Origin: Flavipsychrobacter sp.
GTDB taxonomy: Bacteria > Bacteroidota > Bacteroidia > Chitinophagales > Chitinophagaceae
Direction of reading: 5' to 3'
Length of the DNA stretch: 64,000 nucleotides
Assembly: GCA_041392855.1 (NCBI GenBank)
Contig: JAWKLD010000001.1
Location: 2,714,001-2,778,000 of the forward strand
Shown: piece by piece, positions 41,182 through 50,647 of the stretch
How positions within the stretch are numbered: position 1 is the first letter of the stretch
How the letters are laid out: each line of letters begins with the position of its first letter
Translations under genes and position numbers: made by a program
Notes under the pieces: model-generated
Told to the model about the DNA's origin: nothing
What the model saw: only the letters and a program-made list of their open reading frames with translations
Database searches by the model: none

Positions 41182-41574
41182 ATGAGAGATTTTTCAACAG
41201 AAATAACCTATAAAACAGCACGTAGTGGAGGCAAGGGCGGTCAGAATGTAAATAAAGTAGAAACTGCTGTTGAGGCTTTGTGGCTGGTAGCTTCGTCTCA
41301 GTTTTTTTCTGAGGAGGAGAAAGAATTGATAACAGCTAAGCTGGGCAACCGTATGAATAAAGAGGGCTACCTACTGGTAAAAAGTACGGAGAGCAGGTCG
41401 CAGCTAGAGAACAAGCAAATAGCGTTGAAGAAGATGTTGGCACTCGTAGATAAGAGTTTGGTAATACCTAAGAAACGTAAGCCCACCAAGATATCGAAAG
41501 CGGCAAAAGAAAAGCGCTTGGAATACAAGCGCCAAAAATCATTAAAAAAAGAGATGCGTAAAAAAGACTGGTAG
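41182..41574 (+). CDS. arfB: Alternative ribosome-rescue factor ArfB (YaeJ)
   Basis: ArfB releases nascent chains from ribosomes stalled without a stop codon. The 130 aa contain the catalytic GGQ in SGGKGGQNVNKV and VETAVEALW. A long Lys/Arg-rich C-terminal tail follows (ISKAAKEKRLEYKRQKSLKK), which inserts into the empty mRNA channel in this family. The codon-recognition domain of RF1/RF2 is absent, as expected. The gene has a predicted promoter inside the terminator of the upstream gene and almost no leader. Confidence 0.95.
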   Translation: MRDFSTEITYKTARSGGKGGQNVNKVETAVEALWLVASSQFFSEEEKELITAKLGNRMNKEGYLLVKSTESRSQLENKQIALKKMLALVDKSLVIPKKRKPTKISKAAKEKRLEYKRQKSLKKEMRKKDW

Positions 41575-41578
41575 TCTG

Positions 41579-42664
41579 TTATCTGGCATCAAAGTCTATC
41601 GTTACTTTATCTGTAGTAGGATGGCTCTGGCAAGTTAATACAAAGCCATTTTCGATCTCGTCTTTTTCTAAGGCATAGTTTACCTCCATATCTACACTGC
41701 CTTCTGTTACTTTAGCACGGCAAGTACAGCATACCCCACCTTTACAAGCATAAGGTAGGTCAGCACCATTTTTTAATGCAGCATCCAGTATAGTGTCCCC
41801 ATTATATGCTAGGTCCATCTCAAAAGTAGTGCCATCCAAACGGATACTTACCTTACTCATTTTCCCGTCGTCAGCTTTGTGCTCTTCAGCCCATTGCTTA
41901 TGGGTAGCGTTTTGCTGATCGGGTGATGTAAATAGCTCAATATGAACATCGCTTTCTGTCATGCCTTGTTCTACCAATTGCTTGCGTACAGAAAGCAACA
42001 TGTCTTCTGGCCCGCAAATAAAGGCTTCGTCAACTGTAGCTATATCAATTAATGTATCGCAAAACTCACTACATTTTTCAGCAGTGATACGACCATTGAA
42101 CATCGGTACATCCATCAGCTCTCTACTTAGTACATGATAAACACGAAGGCGCTGCATGTATCTATTTTTAAGGGCTTCTATCTCCTCACGAAATATGATG
42201 GTGTTCTTACTTTTGTTGCCATAAACTAAGGTGAAGGTACTTTTGTCGTCGCCTTCAAGTGTCGCCTTCATCAGGCTAAGTATCGGCGTTATACCACTAC
42301 CTGCAGCAAAGGCTAAGTAGTTTTTCTTATCCAGTTCTTTTTTGGCAGAGAAGTTGCCCATAGGGGGCATGGTTTCCAACACATCGCCTACTTTAAGCTC
42401 TTCGTTGGCATAGGTAGAGAAACGACCATTTGGTACTTTCTTTATGGCTACCCTTAACTCTCCATCATTAGGTCCGGCACATATAGAATATGAACGACGC
42501 ACCTCTTCCCCATTAATATCTTTCTTGAAAGTAAGATATTGACCGGGCGTAAAACCAAAGTTGGCTACCTGTCCCTCGCTTAATTTAAACGATACAGACA
42601 CACAATCTTCTGTTTCTTTTCTAATATCTAAAACACTTAGTTCATGAAATTTTGGTACTGCCAT
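41579..42664 (-). CDS. Ferredoxin-dependent oxidoreductase, PaaE-like (FAD + 2Fe-2S)
   Basis: The 361-aa protein is a ferredoxin reductase fused to a plant-type ferredoxin. The FAD domain has GQYLTFKKDINGEEVRRSYS, the NAD domain has AAGSGITPILSLMKATL and AFICGPEDMLLSV, and the C-terminal 2Fe-2S site is C307-x4-C312-x2-C315-x29-C345. PaaE-type reductases supply electrons to phenylacetyl-CoA epoxidase. The oxygenase subunits (paaA-D) are not in this window, so the partner is unknown. Residues about 235-265 form a linker without a clear fold. Confidence 0.9.
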   Translation of the reverse strand: MAVPKFHELSVLDIRKETEDCVSVSFKLSEGQVANFGFTPGQYLTFKKDINGEEVRRSYSICAGPNDGELRVAIKKVPNGRFSTYANEELKVGDVLETMPPMGNFSAKKELDKKNYLAFAAGSGITPILSLMKATLEGDDKSTFTLVYGNKSKNTIIFREEIEALKNRYMQRLRVYHVLSRELMDVPMFNGRITAEKCSEFCDTLIDIATVDEAFICGPEDMLLSVRKQLVEQGMTESDVHIELFTSPDQQNATHKQWAEEHKADDGKMSKVSIRLDGTTFEMDLAYNGDTILDAALKNGADLPYACKGGVCCTCRAKVTEGSVDMEVNYALEKDEIENGFVLTCQSHPTTDKVTIDFDAR

Positions 42665-42737
42665 TACTATCTAGGTATTAAAATTGAGTCGTAAAGCTAA
42701 ATAAAATAAGGTATCCATTTTATGATAATAGTTAGGT

Positions 42738-44582
42738 TTATAGCATACTTTCCAGATCGTCCTTGCGGAGCATGGTAAATATCTTTTTACCGCTAGGAGT
42801 ATATTCAGGTTGAGCGCAAGCAAATAGCTCGTCAATAAGCAATTGTTGCATTTCAGCCTGGTGCATGGCCTCTTGGTTGCGAGATAGGCGTTTGGCCATA
42901 TTAGCCAATAATGTATCTTGTCTTTTGCCTACAGCATCGTCCGATTCGTGTTTTAACTGATCTATCACTTCGTCCAGCACATTTTTCTCTTCACCACTAG
43001 GCAGCCCTGTAGGCAACCCTTGCACTACAAAAGTGTTTTTGCCAAAGGGAGAAATATCAAAACCTATCTTAGATAGGTCAGCCAGCACTTCATTGAGTAG
43101 TATGGCATCCTGAGGTGGAAGCTCTAAAGATACAGGGAAGAGTAATTGCTGAGAAGGTGTACTGCCTTCATTCCATTGCTCTAATAGTCGCTCGTACCAA
43201 ATACGTTCTTGTGCCCTGCGTATATGTATCAGCATCATTCCCGATTTGACGGTGGTGACAAGATAAGCGCCTTGTACTAAAAGAATATTATGTTCTGAAT
43301 TGACAGGCAAGCCACTATCGCCACTCAAAATAGAGGTTTGTTGTTGCACATTAGGCTCTTGATGCAGCTCTTCGCTAGGCTGCTCTGCAGATTCCTGTGC
43401 AATTTGATAAAGGTTTTTCCATTGTTTAAGGCTATCCTTTTTTTCAATGAAATGTGCCTGCCCCTTATTAGTAAAGGTATTGTATAGATAACCTTTTGTA
43501 GTTTGTTCTGTTTGCTCCTCAGTCTTGGGTAGTTGTACCGAAGGGAGTTCCTGTATTTCAGGATTTAGGGTGAAGTCTAAAGAAGGGGCGATGTTGTATT
43601 TTGCCAAAGAATGCTTTACGGCAGCATTCAGATAGGCGTACATCATACGGTCATCCTCAAATTTCACTTCTTGTTTTGTAGGGTGTACGTTCACATCTAC
43701 CCTTGCAGGGTCTACTTCTAAGAAAAGTACGTAGAACGGGAAAGCTTCCTTTTCTATCAACCCTTCGTAAGCATTCACTACAGCATGGTGTAGGTATGGG
43801 CTACGAATAAAACGATCATTGATAAAGAAAAACTGCATGCCTCTTGTGCGCGTAGCAGCTTTAGGCATACCTACAAAACCGCTAATGTTCAGCAAGTCTG
43901 TTTTCTCTTCCAGCGGTACCAGATTCTTTTGGTAAGTATTGCCCAGTAGTCCTACTATCCTTGTTTTAAGGTTACCCGCTTCAAGATGGTATTGTTCTTT
44001 ATCATTGTGAAACAAACGGAAGGCAACATCAGGATGTGCCAAAGCTACTCTGGTAAACTCATCAATAATATGCCTGAACTCGGTAGCATTACTTTTAAGG
44101 AAATGCCTTCTCGCTGGTACGTTGAAGAAGAGGTTTTTGATAGATATAGAAGTGCCGTCTGTTGTAGCGCATGGCTCTTGCGATTTCACTTCTGTACCTT
44201 CTATTACGATATGAGTGCCTACATCACTATCCCTGGTTTTGGTCTTTAGCTCTACCTGTGCTACTGCGGCAACAGAGGCTAAGGCTTCTCCCCTAAAACC
44301 CATTGTACGTATAGAAAATAGGTCTTCTATGTTTCTGATCTTAGAAGTGGCGTGCCGCTCAAAAGCCATACGCGCGTCGGTAGCGCTCATGCCACAACCG
44401 TTGTCCACTATCTGTATCAGCTCCTTGCCGGCATCCTTTACGATCAATTGTATATCAGTCGCACCCGCATCTATGGCGTTCTCTAACAACTCCTTCACAG
44501 CAGAAGACGGTCTTTGGATCACCTCTCCTGCAGCTATTTGGTTAGCTATATGGTCAGATAATAATTGTATTATGTCAGGCAC
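42738..44582 (-). CDS. mutL: DNA mismatch repair protein MutL
   Basis: MutL links MutS to downstream repair steps. The N-terminal GHKL ATPase is intact: IANQIAAGEVIQRPSSAVKELLENAIDAGA, DNGCGM, RHATSKI, TMGFRGEALASVAAVAQVEL and GTSISIKNLFFNVPARRHF. After a variable linker (about 330-440) the C-terminal domain begins with NILLVQGAYLVTTVKSGMML. The DQHA-type endonuclease motif reads HIRRAQER, so the catalytic Asp is missing. I use the GTG start (complement at 44580-44582) giving PDIIQLLSDHIANQI, since the upstream extension is not family-like. A near -7 box (TACCTTCG, 44608-44615) lies 26 nt before it. Confidence 0.95.
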   Translation of the reverse strand: MPDIIQLLSDHIANQIAAGEVIQRPSSAVKELLENAIDAGATDIQLIVKDAGKELIQIVDNGCGMSATDARMAFERHATSKIRNIEDLFSIRTMGFRGEALASVAAVAQVELKTKTRDSDVGTHIVIEGTEVKSQEPCATTDGTSISIKNLFFNVPARRHFLKSNATEFRHIIDEFTRVALAHPDVAFRLFHNDKEQYHLEAGNLKTRIVGLLGNTYQKNLVPLEEKTDLLNISGFVGMPKAATRTRGMQFFFINDRFIRSPYLHHAVVNAYEGLIEKEAFPFYVLFLEVDPARVDVNVHPTKQEVKFEDDRMMYAYLNAAVKHSLAKYNIAPSLDFTLNPEIQELPSVQLPKTEEQTEQTTKGYLYNTFTNKGQAHFIEKKDSLKQWKNLYQIAQESAEQPSEELHQEPNVQQQTSILSGDSGLPVNSEHNILLVQGAYLVTTVKSGMMLIHIRRAQERIWYERLLEQWNEGSTPSQQLLFPVSLELPPQDAILLNEVLADLSKIGFDISPFGKNTFVVQGLPTGLPSGEEKNVLDEVIDQLKHESDDAVGKRQDTLLANMAKRLSRNQEAMHQAEMQQLLIDELFACAQPEYTPSGKKIFTMLRKDDLESML

Positions 44583-44686
44583 CTTCCCTTTTTTTTGATC
44601 GCAAAAGCGAAGGTAGCAAATTGCTTTTTTTAACAAGAAATGTAGTTATAAAATGTTTTAGCGTTTCAGCCTTGTCTACATTAGGT

Positions 44687-44694
44687 TATATTTG
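44687..44694 (+). promoter_or_regulatory. -7 promoter box of the GH3/beta-lactamase gene
   Basis: TATATTTG ends 6 nt before ATG 44700, with TTTC 19 bp upstream as a weak -33 element. It overlaps the alternative GTG start at 44694. Confidence 0.6.
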
Positions 44695-44699
44695 TGAAC

Positions 44700-47600
44700 A
44701 TGATAATGCGAAAGGCTTTTCTCGGTTTATTGGTAGGGGTATTGTTTACTTCATTAGGTGTGCAGGCGCAAGATGCATTGCAAAAAGCTTTGCATCAAAA
44801 GCAATGGGTGGATAGTGTATATCAGCAACTGAGCCTTGAGGAGCGCATTGGGCAACTGTTTATGGTAGCGGCCTATTCAGGGGGTAAAAACTACAATGAA
44901 GAGCAAATAAAAAAACTTGTAGCAGCCAATCAGGTAGGTGGTTTGATATTTATGCAAGGCACACCAGAAGCACAAGCGGAGCAAAACAATGCTTACCAAA
45001 CAATGTCTAAAGTGCCGTTATTAATAGGTATGGATGCAGAGTGGGGCTTGGGCATGCGCTTGACGGGTGTGAAAGATATGCCCAAGCAGATGATGGTAGG
45101 AGCTACAGAGGATACATCTTTGGCATACCGACTTGGTGCTGCCATTGCTTACCAATGTAAGCGTATGGGTGTGCATATCAATTTTGGCCCTGTAGTGGAT
45201 GTAAACAATAACCCTAGGAACCCCATTATAAACGCACGTGCTTATGGTGAGGATAAGTATAAAGTGGCTAGTATGGGTATTGCCTACATGCGTGGTCTGC
45301 AAGACTATGGCATAATGGCTTGTGCTAAGCACTTCCCGGGTCATGGAGATACAGAGACGGATTCTCATAAAGACCTCCCTACTATAAAAAAGTCGATAAC
45401 ACAGCTCGAAGCATTAGAACTATATCCTTTCCGACAACTAATAGGTGCTGGAGTGCAATCGATGATGGTAGCGCATTTAGATGTTCCTGCACTAGAAACA
45501 GAACCTCATATACCTACTACATTATCAAAAAATACGATAAGCACTCTATTAAAAGAGCGAATGGGTTTTAATGGTCTTGTTTTTACAGATGCCCTTAATA
45601 TGCAAGGTGTAGCTAAATACTTTGAGCCGGGTGATGTAGACCTCAGAGCTTTCTTGGCAGGTAATGATGTGTTGCTGTTCTCGCAAAATGTGCCTGTGGC
45701 CATTAGCAAGATCAAAGCAGCTATTGCCGAAGGCAAGGTAAGTGAGGAAGAGTTGGAAAGAAGAGTAAGAAAAATATTGACAGCTAAGTATAGAGCAGGA
45801 TTGTATAGCTGGCAACCTGTAGTAGCAGAAAATGCTACAGCGGACTTGAATAGATATACGGACGCATTGGAGTATCAGATCGCTATTTCTTCTGTTACCT
45901 TATTGAGAGATATGGGAGGTATGCGTACCCGTATTGCCAGAAAGGAAGAGAAAGTAGGTTATGTAGGTATTAACGCTAATAGCGCTACAACCCTCTATAA
46001 ACAGCTAAAGCTGGAGTTGGGTACTGTAGCAGAAGCGTACCTGCCAAAGGGGGGTAGCGATGCTAAGGCAATGCAGGTGATCAACAGAAGCGATATTGTT
46101 GTGGTTGCTGTACATAATATGAGTTTTTACCCGACAAAAGGTAACGACTATGGTTTGGATACCCGACAAATGAACTTCTTAAAGCAGATACAAAAAGATA
46201 AAAAAGTAGTATTGGTCTTACTGGGCAACCCTTATTTACTACAGCATTTCTGCGATTTTGAGAATATCCTAGTTACTTATGAGGATAATAAAAGCACAGA
46301 GGAAGTAGCTGCTACTACCTTGTTGAAAATTACATCGCCCAAAGGTGCTTTACCTGTTAGTCCTTGCAATACATTGAGGGCAGGCACACAAATAAAAATT
46401 ATTACACCTTCTGCAGAGGATGTAAAAAAAAAGCTAGATAGAGCTGGCAACCTTCAAGACAAAACCTTGTTTGTAGATGAGGCAGGTGTCGTAAATTCCG
46501 CAGCGCTTGATGAGTTAAGCATGTTCTTGCAAAGGTCAGTGGCTGATGGTGCCTTTCCTGGTTGTCAAGTCTTTGCTGCCAAAGATGGAAAGATATTATT
46601 CAATAGAGCGTATGGTTATCAAGATGTCTACAAAAAGCGTAGAGTGGAAACGAGTACGGTGTATGATGTAGCTTCTTTGACCAAAGTACTTTCTACTACA
46701 CTAGCCGTAATGCGCCTCTATGAGCAAAAGCGATTAGACCTTAATAAACGTTTGGTAGATTACCTGCCTTGGGTAAAGGGAACAGATAAGGCTAACCTTC
46801 GGATAAAGAATTTGCTACTGCACCAAGCAGGCTTGAAGAGCTGGATACCTTTTTATAAAGAAACATTGGACTCATTAGGCGATTTAAGAGCCGACCTGTA
46901 TAGACCGATAGGAGATAATACGTTCGGTATATTGGTAGCAGAAAATTTGTACCTGCGTAGCGACTATGCAGATAGCATATGGAATATCATATTGACCACA
47001 CCTTTAGAAAACCAAGGTAAGTATGTATATAGTGATCTGGACTTTTACTTTTTAGCCAAAATTGTAGAAAAACTAACCAACCAGCCTCTTGATGTGTATA
47101 TGGAGCAAAACTTCTACAAACCTATGGGGCTAACAACAATGACCTATCGCCCTTTGAAAAAAATAAAAAAAGAAAACATTGCGCCTACTGAGAATGATAT
47201 TGTTTTCCGTAGACAAACGGTACATGGCTTTGTGCACGACCCGGGCGCGGCTATGTTTGGTGGTGTGGCTGGGCATGCTGGTTTGTTTGCTACAGCAGAG
47301 GATGTAGGAATAGTATTTCAAATGTTGCTCAACGGTGGTGTTTATAACGGTGTTCGCTTTTTTCAAAAATCGACAATAGACTATTTCTCTGCATACAATT
47401 CTACATTGAGCAGAAGGGGGTTAGGTTTTGATAAACCTAAAGCGGAGCGGAATGATGCCGGACCAACAGGAGATAGAGTTAGTGGTTATGCCTATGGTCA
47501 TCAGGGTTTTACTGGCACTTGTGCTTGGGCTGATCCAGCTACTGGTGTCGTATTTGTTTTTCTTAGCAATAGAGTTAACCCTTCGGCTACCAACTGGAAG

Positions 47601-47708
47601 ATCAACCAAAAAAGTGTTCGTACCAAGGCACAAGATTATATATATGAGTCCTTAGGTATTCCTATCAATAGAGATAGGCCAATGGTAAAAAGGCAACAGT
47701 TAAAATAA
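44700..47708 (+). CDS. Fusion of GH3 beta-N-acetylhexosaminidase and class C beta-lactamase-like serine hydrolase
   Basis: The 1002-aa exported protein (signal LGLLVGVLFTSLGVQAQ) joins two enzymes. Residues about 30-365 are a NagZ-like GH3 domain with KHFPGHGDTETDSH near 210 and the nucleophile Asp in FTDALNMQG near 297. A GH3 C-terminal-like region follows to about 560. The rest is a penicillin-binding/beta-lactamase fold with catalytic S-x-x-K in ASLTKVLSTT near 660, YSDLDFYFLAKI and a C-terminal HAGLFATAEDV. It probably trims GlcNAc-MurNAc muropeptides and also cleaves peptide or ester bonds during wall turnover. An anhydro-MurNAc preference is inference. Confidence 0.92.
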   Translation: MIMRKAFLGLLVGVLFTSLGVQAQDALQKALHQKQWVDSVYQQLSLEERIGQLFMVAAYSGGKNYNEEQIKKLVAANQVGGLIFMQGTPEAQAEQNNAYQTMSKVPLLIGMDAEWGLGMRLTGVKDMPKQMMVGATEDTSLAYRLGAAIAYQCKRMGVHINFGPVVDVNNNPRNPIINARAYGEDKYKVASMGIAYMRGLQDYGIMACAKHFPGHGDTETDSHKDLPTIKKSITQLEALELYPFRQLIGAGVQSMMVAHLDVPALETEPHIPTTLSKNTISTLLKERMGFNGLVFTDALNMQGVAKYFEPGDVDLRAFLAGNDVLLFSQNVPVAISKIKAAIAEGKVSEEELERRVRKILTAKYRAGLYSWQPVVAENATADLNRYTDALEYQIAISSVTLLRDMGGMRTRIARKEEKVGYVGINANSATTLYKQLKLELGTVAEAYLPKGGSDAKAMQVINRSDIVVVAVHNMSFYPTKGNDYGLDTRQMNFLKQIQKDKKVVLVLLGNPYLLQHFCDFENILVTYEDNKSTEEVAATTLLKITSPKGALPVSPCNTLRAGTQIKIITPSAEDVKKKLDRAGNLQDKTLFVDEAGVVNSAALDELSMFLQRSVADGAFPGCQVFAAKDGKILFNRAYGYQDVYKKRRVETSTVYDVASLTKVLSTTLAVMRLYEQKRLDLNKRLVDYLPWVKGTDKANLRIKNLLLHQAGLKSWIPFYKETLDSLGDLRADLYRPIGDNTFGILVAENLYLRSDYADSIWNIILTTPLENQGKYVYSDLDFYFLAKIVEKLTNQPLDVYMEQNFYKPMGLTTMTYRPLKKIKKENIAPTENDIVFRRQTVHGFVHDPGAAMFGGVAGHAGLFATAEDVGIVFQMLLNGGVYNGVRFFQKSTIDYFSAYNSTLSRRGLGFDKPKAERNDAGPTGDRVSGYAYGHQGFTGTCAWADPATGVVFVFLSNRVNPSATNWKINQKSVRTKAQDYIYESLGIPINRDRPMVKRQQLK

Positions 47709-47821
47709 CTGCGGGTTAATATCCCCCTTTTTATACCCCTATAGTTTTATTTATTTTAACAGAATTTGTTTTCTGTACTTATTAATTACATTAATATTTG
47801 TCATACTAATGTAATGACCTC

Positions 47822-50641
47822 ATGCAAAAAACAATCCTACTCCTAGTCCTATTATGCCTTACCATTACAGCAGAGGCACAAACATATACCATCAAGGGGT
47901 CAGTTTCAGACACAGTTAATCTCAATCCGCTACAGAATGCCGCTATTACTTTGCTCAGGGCAGAAGACTCGGTATTGGCCACATTCGCAAGAGCTAAATC
48001 CGATGGAACATTCGCACTGGAAGTAAAAGACAAAGGGAAGTATTTGCTCATGGTTACCTTCCCGAGCTTTGCAGACTATATAGATGTTATTAATGTAACT
48101 AAGCCTGCTACTAATGTAGGTGAATTACCGATGGTTTCTCGTACACACTTGCTGAAAGAGTTTGTACTTACCGACCAGTATGCAGCCATAAAAGTAAAAG
48201 GTGATACCATAGAATATGTAGCGGATAGTTTTAAAGTAAGGGACAATGCTACAGTAGAGTCACTTCTGAAAAAACTACCTGGTATACAAGTAGATAAGGA
48301 TGGTAAAATAATGGCACAAGGTACAGAAGTGCAAAAGCTATTGGTAGACGGGGAGGAGTTTTTTACAGACGACCCCGCAGTAGTGTCTAAAAGTTTAGGC
48401 GCTAAGGCTGTTAATAAAGTGCAGGTATACGATAAGAAAAGTGACGAGGCAGAGTTTACAGGTATAGACGATGGAGAGCGCACCAAAACAATAAACCTTG
48501 AGTTGAAGGAGAATATGAAGAAAGGATACTTCGGCAAGATAAAAGCCGGAGGTGGTGCAGGAGATCTACAAAACTATTTTGAGAACCAAGCCATGATCAA
48601 TTCCTTCAAAGGCAAGCGAAAGCTATCTGCTTTTGGCATCATGGCCAATACAGGTACCATAGGTTTGGGTTGGGAAGATCAAGATAAGTTTAATGCAGGA
48701 GGAGGTAATACCAGTGTTGGGGATGATGGGTCGATAACAACATATTACAGCAGTGATGATTTTGAAAGTTGGGATGGACAATATAACGGTAGAGGCTACC
48801 CAAGAGCTTGGACAGGTGGGCTGCACTACTCGAATAAATGGAACGAGGATAAACATCATGTAGCAGGTAATTATCGCTATGCAAAACAAGATATAGAGAC
48901 GGTAAACAATACTATTACGGAAAAAATATTACAAGATTCTGCCCTGTACGAAACACAGACAAGCAATTCGTTTAAAACAGGAAATAGAAACAGGATAAGT
49001 GCCTTATATGAGTTGAAGGTAGATAGCCTGTCAGATATTAGGGTAAACGCTACCGTGAATAGAACAGAGAATTTGAGGAACTCTGAAACGAACCAAAACA
49101 CAAGGGATGCATCTGGCAATGAGATAAATAGCAACAATACAAAAACCAGAAGCGAAGGACTGACAACACAGATCAATAGCTCTTTGATGTATCGTAAAAA
49201 GTTTAAGAAAGATAGGCGAACTATCACCGTGAGCTTGTCAGAAAACTACCAAGAGCGAACAGGAGATATCTTATTGAACTCATTAATAAAATACGCTAAT
49301 CTTTCAGCACGTAACGATACGTTTGATCAGAAAAAAAGGAATGAGGATAAGAATATTTCTTTGACAGGTTATGCCAGCTATACAGAGCCGTTATCTAAAT
49401 ATCTATCATTAAGCCTTAGCTATCGACTAAACGTAACGAATAATAGTGCAGAACGAAATACATTTAGTAAAAGTGCACCGTTTTCTGATTCTTATGACCA
49501 GTTGGATTCTATCTTTAGTAGTAATTACGCCTTCAATATTACTACACATACCGGGTCTACCTTTTTAAGGTATAGCTACAAGAAGAAATTGAATGCCTCA
49601 ATTGGAGGATCTATAGCTCGTGCCAATTTTTTACAAGACAACTTAATGACCGATACTTCTCGTAGATATTCATTTACCAACTTTTTCCCGTCGGCAAGTA
49701 TCAGATATAATATTCAAAAACAAACCAGAGTAAGTTTAAGCTATAATGGTCGTACTAGACAACCTTCGTTAGAACAAATACAACCATTACAAAACAATAT
49801 AGATCCACTCAACCAATCAATTGGTAATCCTGGTTTGAATCAGGAGTTCAGCCATAGCATCAATGCCAACTTCTCTGACTACAAAGTATTCTCCGGAAGA
49901 CATATCTGGATGTATGCTTATTTCAATGTAGTGGATAATGCCATTAGCCGTTCGCAAACGATTGACTCTTTGGGTAGAACTACCTATCAGTACGTTAATT
50001 TGGATGGTAACTATAATGGTAGCGCCAGTATCAACGTAGGTAAGCGTATCAGAAAACTGAATACACAAATAGGAGGGCGTACAAGAGTAAGTTTATCAAA
50101 AGCGAATAACCTTGTAAATGGGGTAAAAAATGCGAGTAACTATAACTCCTACTCCGTGAATGCATATGCCAACTATGAGTCGAAAGATGAAAAGATAATG
50201 GTATCCTTAGGTGTAGGTCCTAGCTATAATGATAACTCTTCTTCTATCAGCACACAGGTAACTAGCTACTGGTCGGTCAACTATAATTTTGATGCTTCAT
50301 ACGAGTTCCCATTCAAGTTAAGGATAGGTTCTGATTTTGATTGGTCGGTAAGGGAGCAAACGGCTGTATTTGATAGAAACAACAATGTCTTCCGTTGGAA
50401 TGCATATATCAGTCAGCGTTTCCTGAAAAACGATCAACTAGAACTAAGAGCTTCGGTCTTCGATATTTTGAATCAAAACCTTGGTTTTACACGTAATGCA
50501 AGTAACAACTATGTAACAGAGCAAAGCTATAATACGATACGTAGATATGGTATGTTATCCCTTACTTGGAACTTTACAAAAACAGCTATGGGAGCAACAC
50601 CTGAAAATGATGCAGCATCAATGATAATTAAGAAAAACTAG
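47822..50641 (+). CDS. TonB-dependent-receptor-like outer-membrane protein
   Basis: The 939-aa protein has a signal peptide and an N-terminal CarboxypepD_reg/DUF4480-type domain (YTIKGSVSDTVNLNPLQNAAI). Next comes a plug (about 110-230) with TVESLLKKLPGIQVDKDGKI and VEQVYDKK-like turns, then a large C-terminal barrel (about 240-930) with alternating strands such as RISALYELKVDSLSDIRVN and LRIGSDFDWSVREQT. This is the OMP_b-brl_3 type found in Bacteroidota, which binds peptide, polysaccharide or other large ligands. The GLPGLI protein follows after 6 bp, so it is probably its partner. Ligand is unknown. Confidence 0.85.
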   Translation: MQKTILLLVLLCLTITAEAQTYTIKGSVSDTVNLNPLQNAAITLLRAEDSVLATFARAKSDGTFALEVKDKGKYLLMVTFPSFADYIDVINVTKPATNVGELPMVSRTHLLKEFVLTDQYAAIKVKGDTIEYVADSFKVRDNATVESLLKKLPGIQVDKDGKIMAQGTEVQKLLVDGEEFFTDDPAVVSKSLGAKAVNKVQVYDKKSDEAEFTGIDDGERTKTINLELKENMKKGYFGKIKAGGGAGDLQNYFENQAMINSFKGKRKLSAFGIMANTGTIGLGWEDQDKFNAGGGNTSVGDDGSITTYYSSDDFESWDGQYNGRGYPRAWTGGLHYSNKWNEDKHHVAGNYRYAKQDIETVNNTITEKILQDSALYETQTSNSFKTGNRNRISALYELKVDSLSDIRVNATVNRTENLRNSETNQNTRDASGNEINSNNTKTRSEGLTTQINSSLMYRKKFKKDRRTITVSLSENYQERTGDILLNSLIKYANLSARNDTFDQKKRNEDKNISLTGYASYTEPLSKYLSLSLSYRLNVTNNSAERNTFSKSAPFSDSYDQLDSIFSSNYAFNITTHTGSTFLRYSYKKKLNASIGGSIARANFLQDNLMTDTSRRYSFTNFFPSASIRYNIQKQTRVSLSYNGRTRQPSLEQIQPLQNNIDPLNQSIGNPGLNQEFSHSINANFSDYKVFSGRHIWMYAYFNVVDNAISRSQTIDSLGRTTYQYVNLDGNYNGSASINVGKRIRKLNTQIGGRTRVSLSKANNLVNGVKNASNYNSYSVNAYANYESKDEKIMVSLGVGPSYNDNSSSISTQVTSYWSVNYNFDASYEFPFKLRIGSDFDWSVREQTAVFDRNNNVFRWNAYISQRFLKNDQLELRASVFDILNQNLGFTRNASNNYVTEQSYNTIRRYGMLSLTWNFTKTAMGATPENDAASMIIKKN

Positions 50642-50647
50642 TATAGC

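Noticed and set aside
48076..49227. Long minus-strand frames inside the TonB-receptor-like gene
   Set aside because: They are antisense to a protein with signal peptide, plug and barrel strands and encode only low-complexity hydrophobic sequence.
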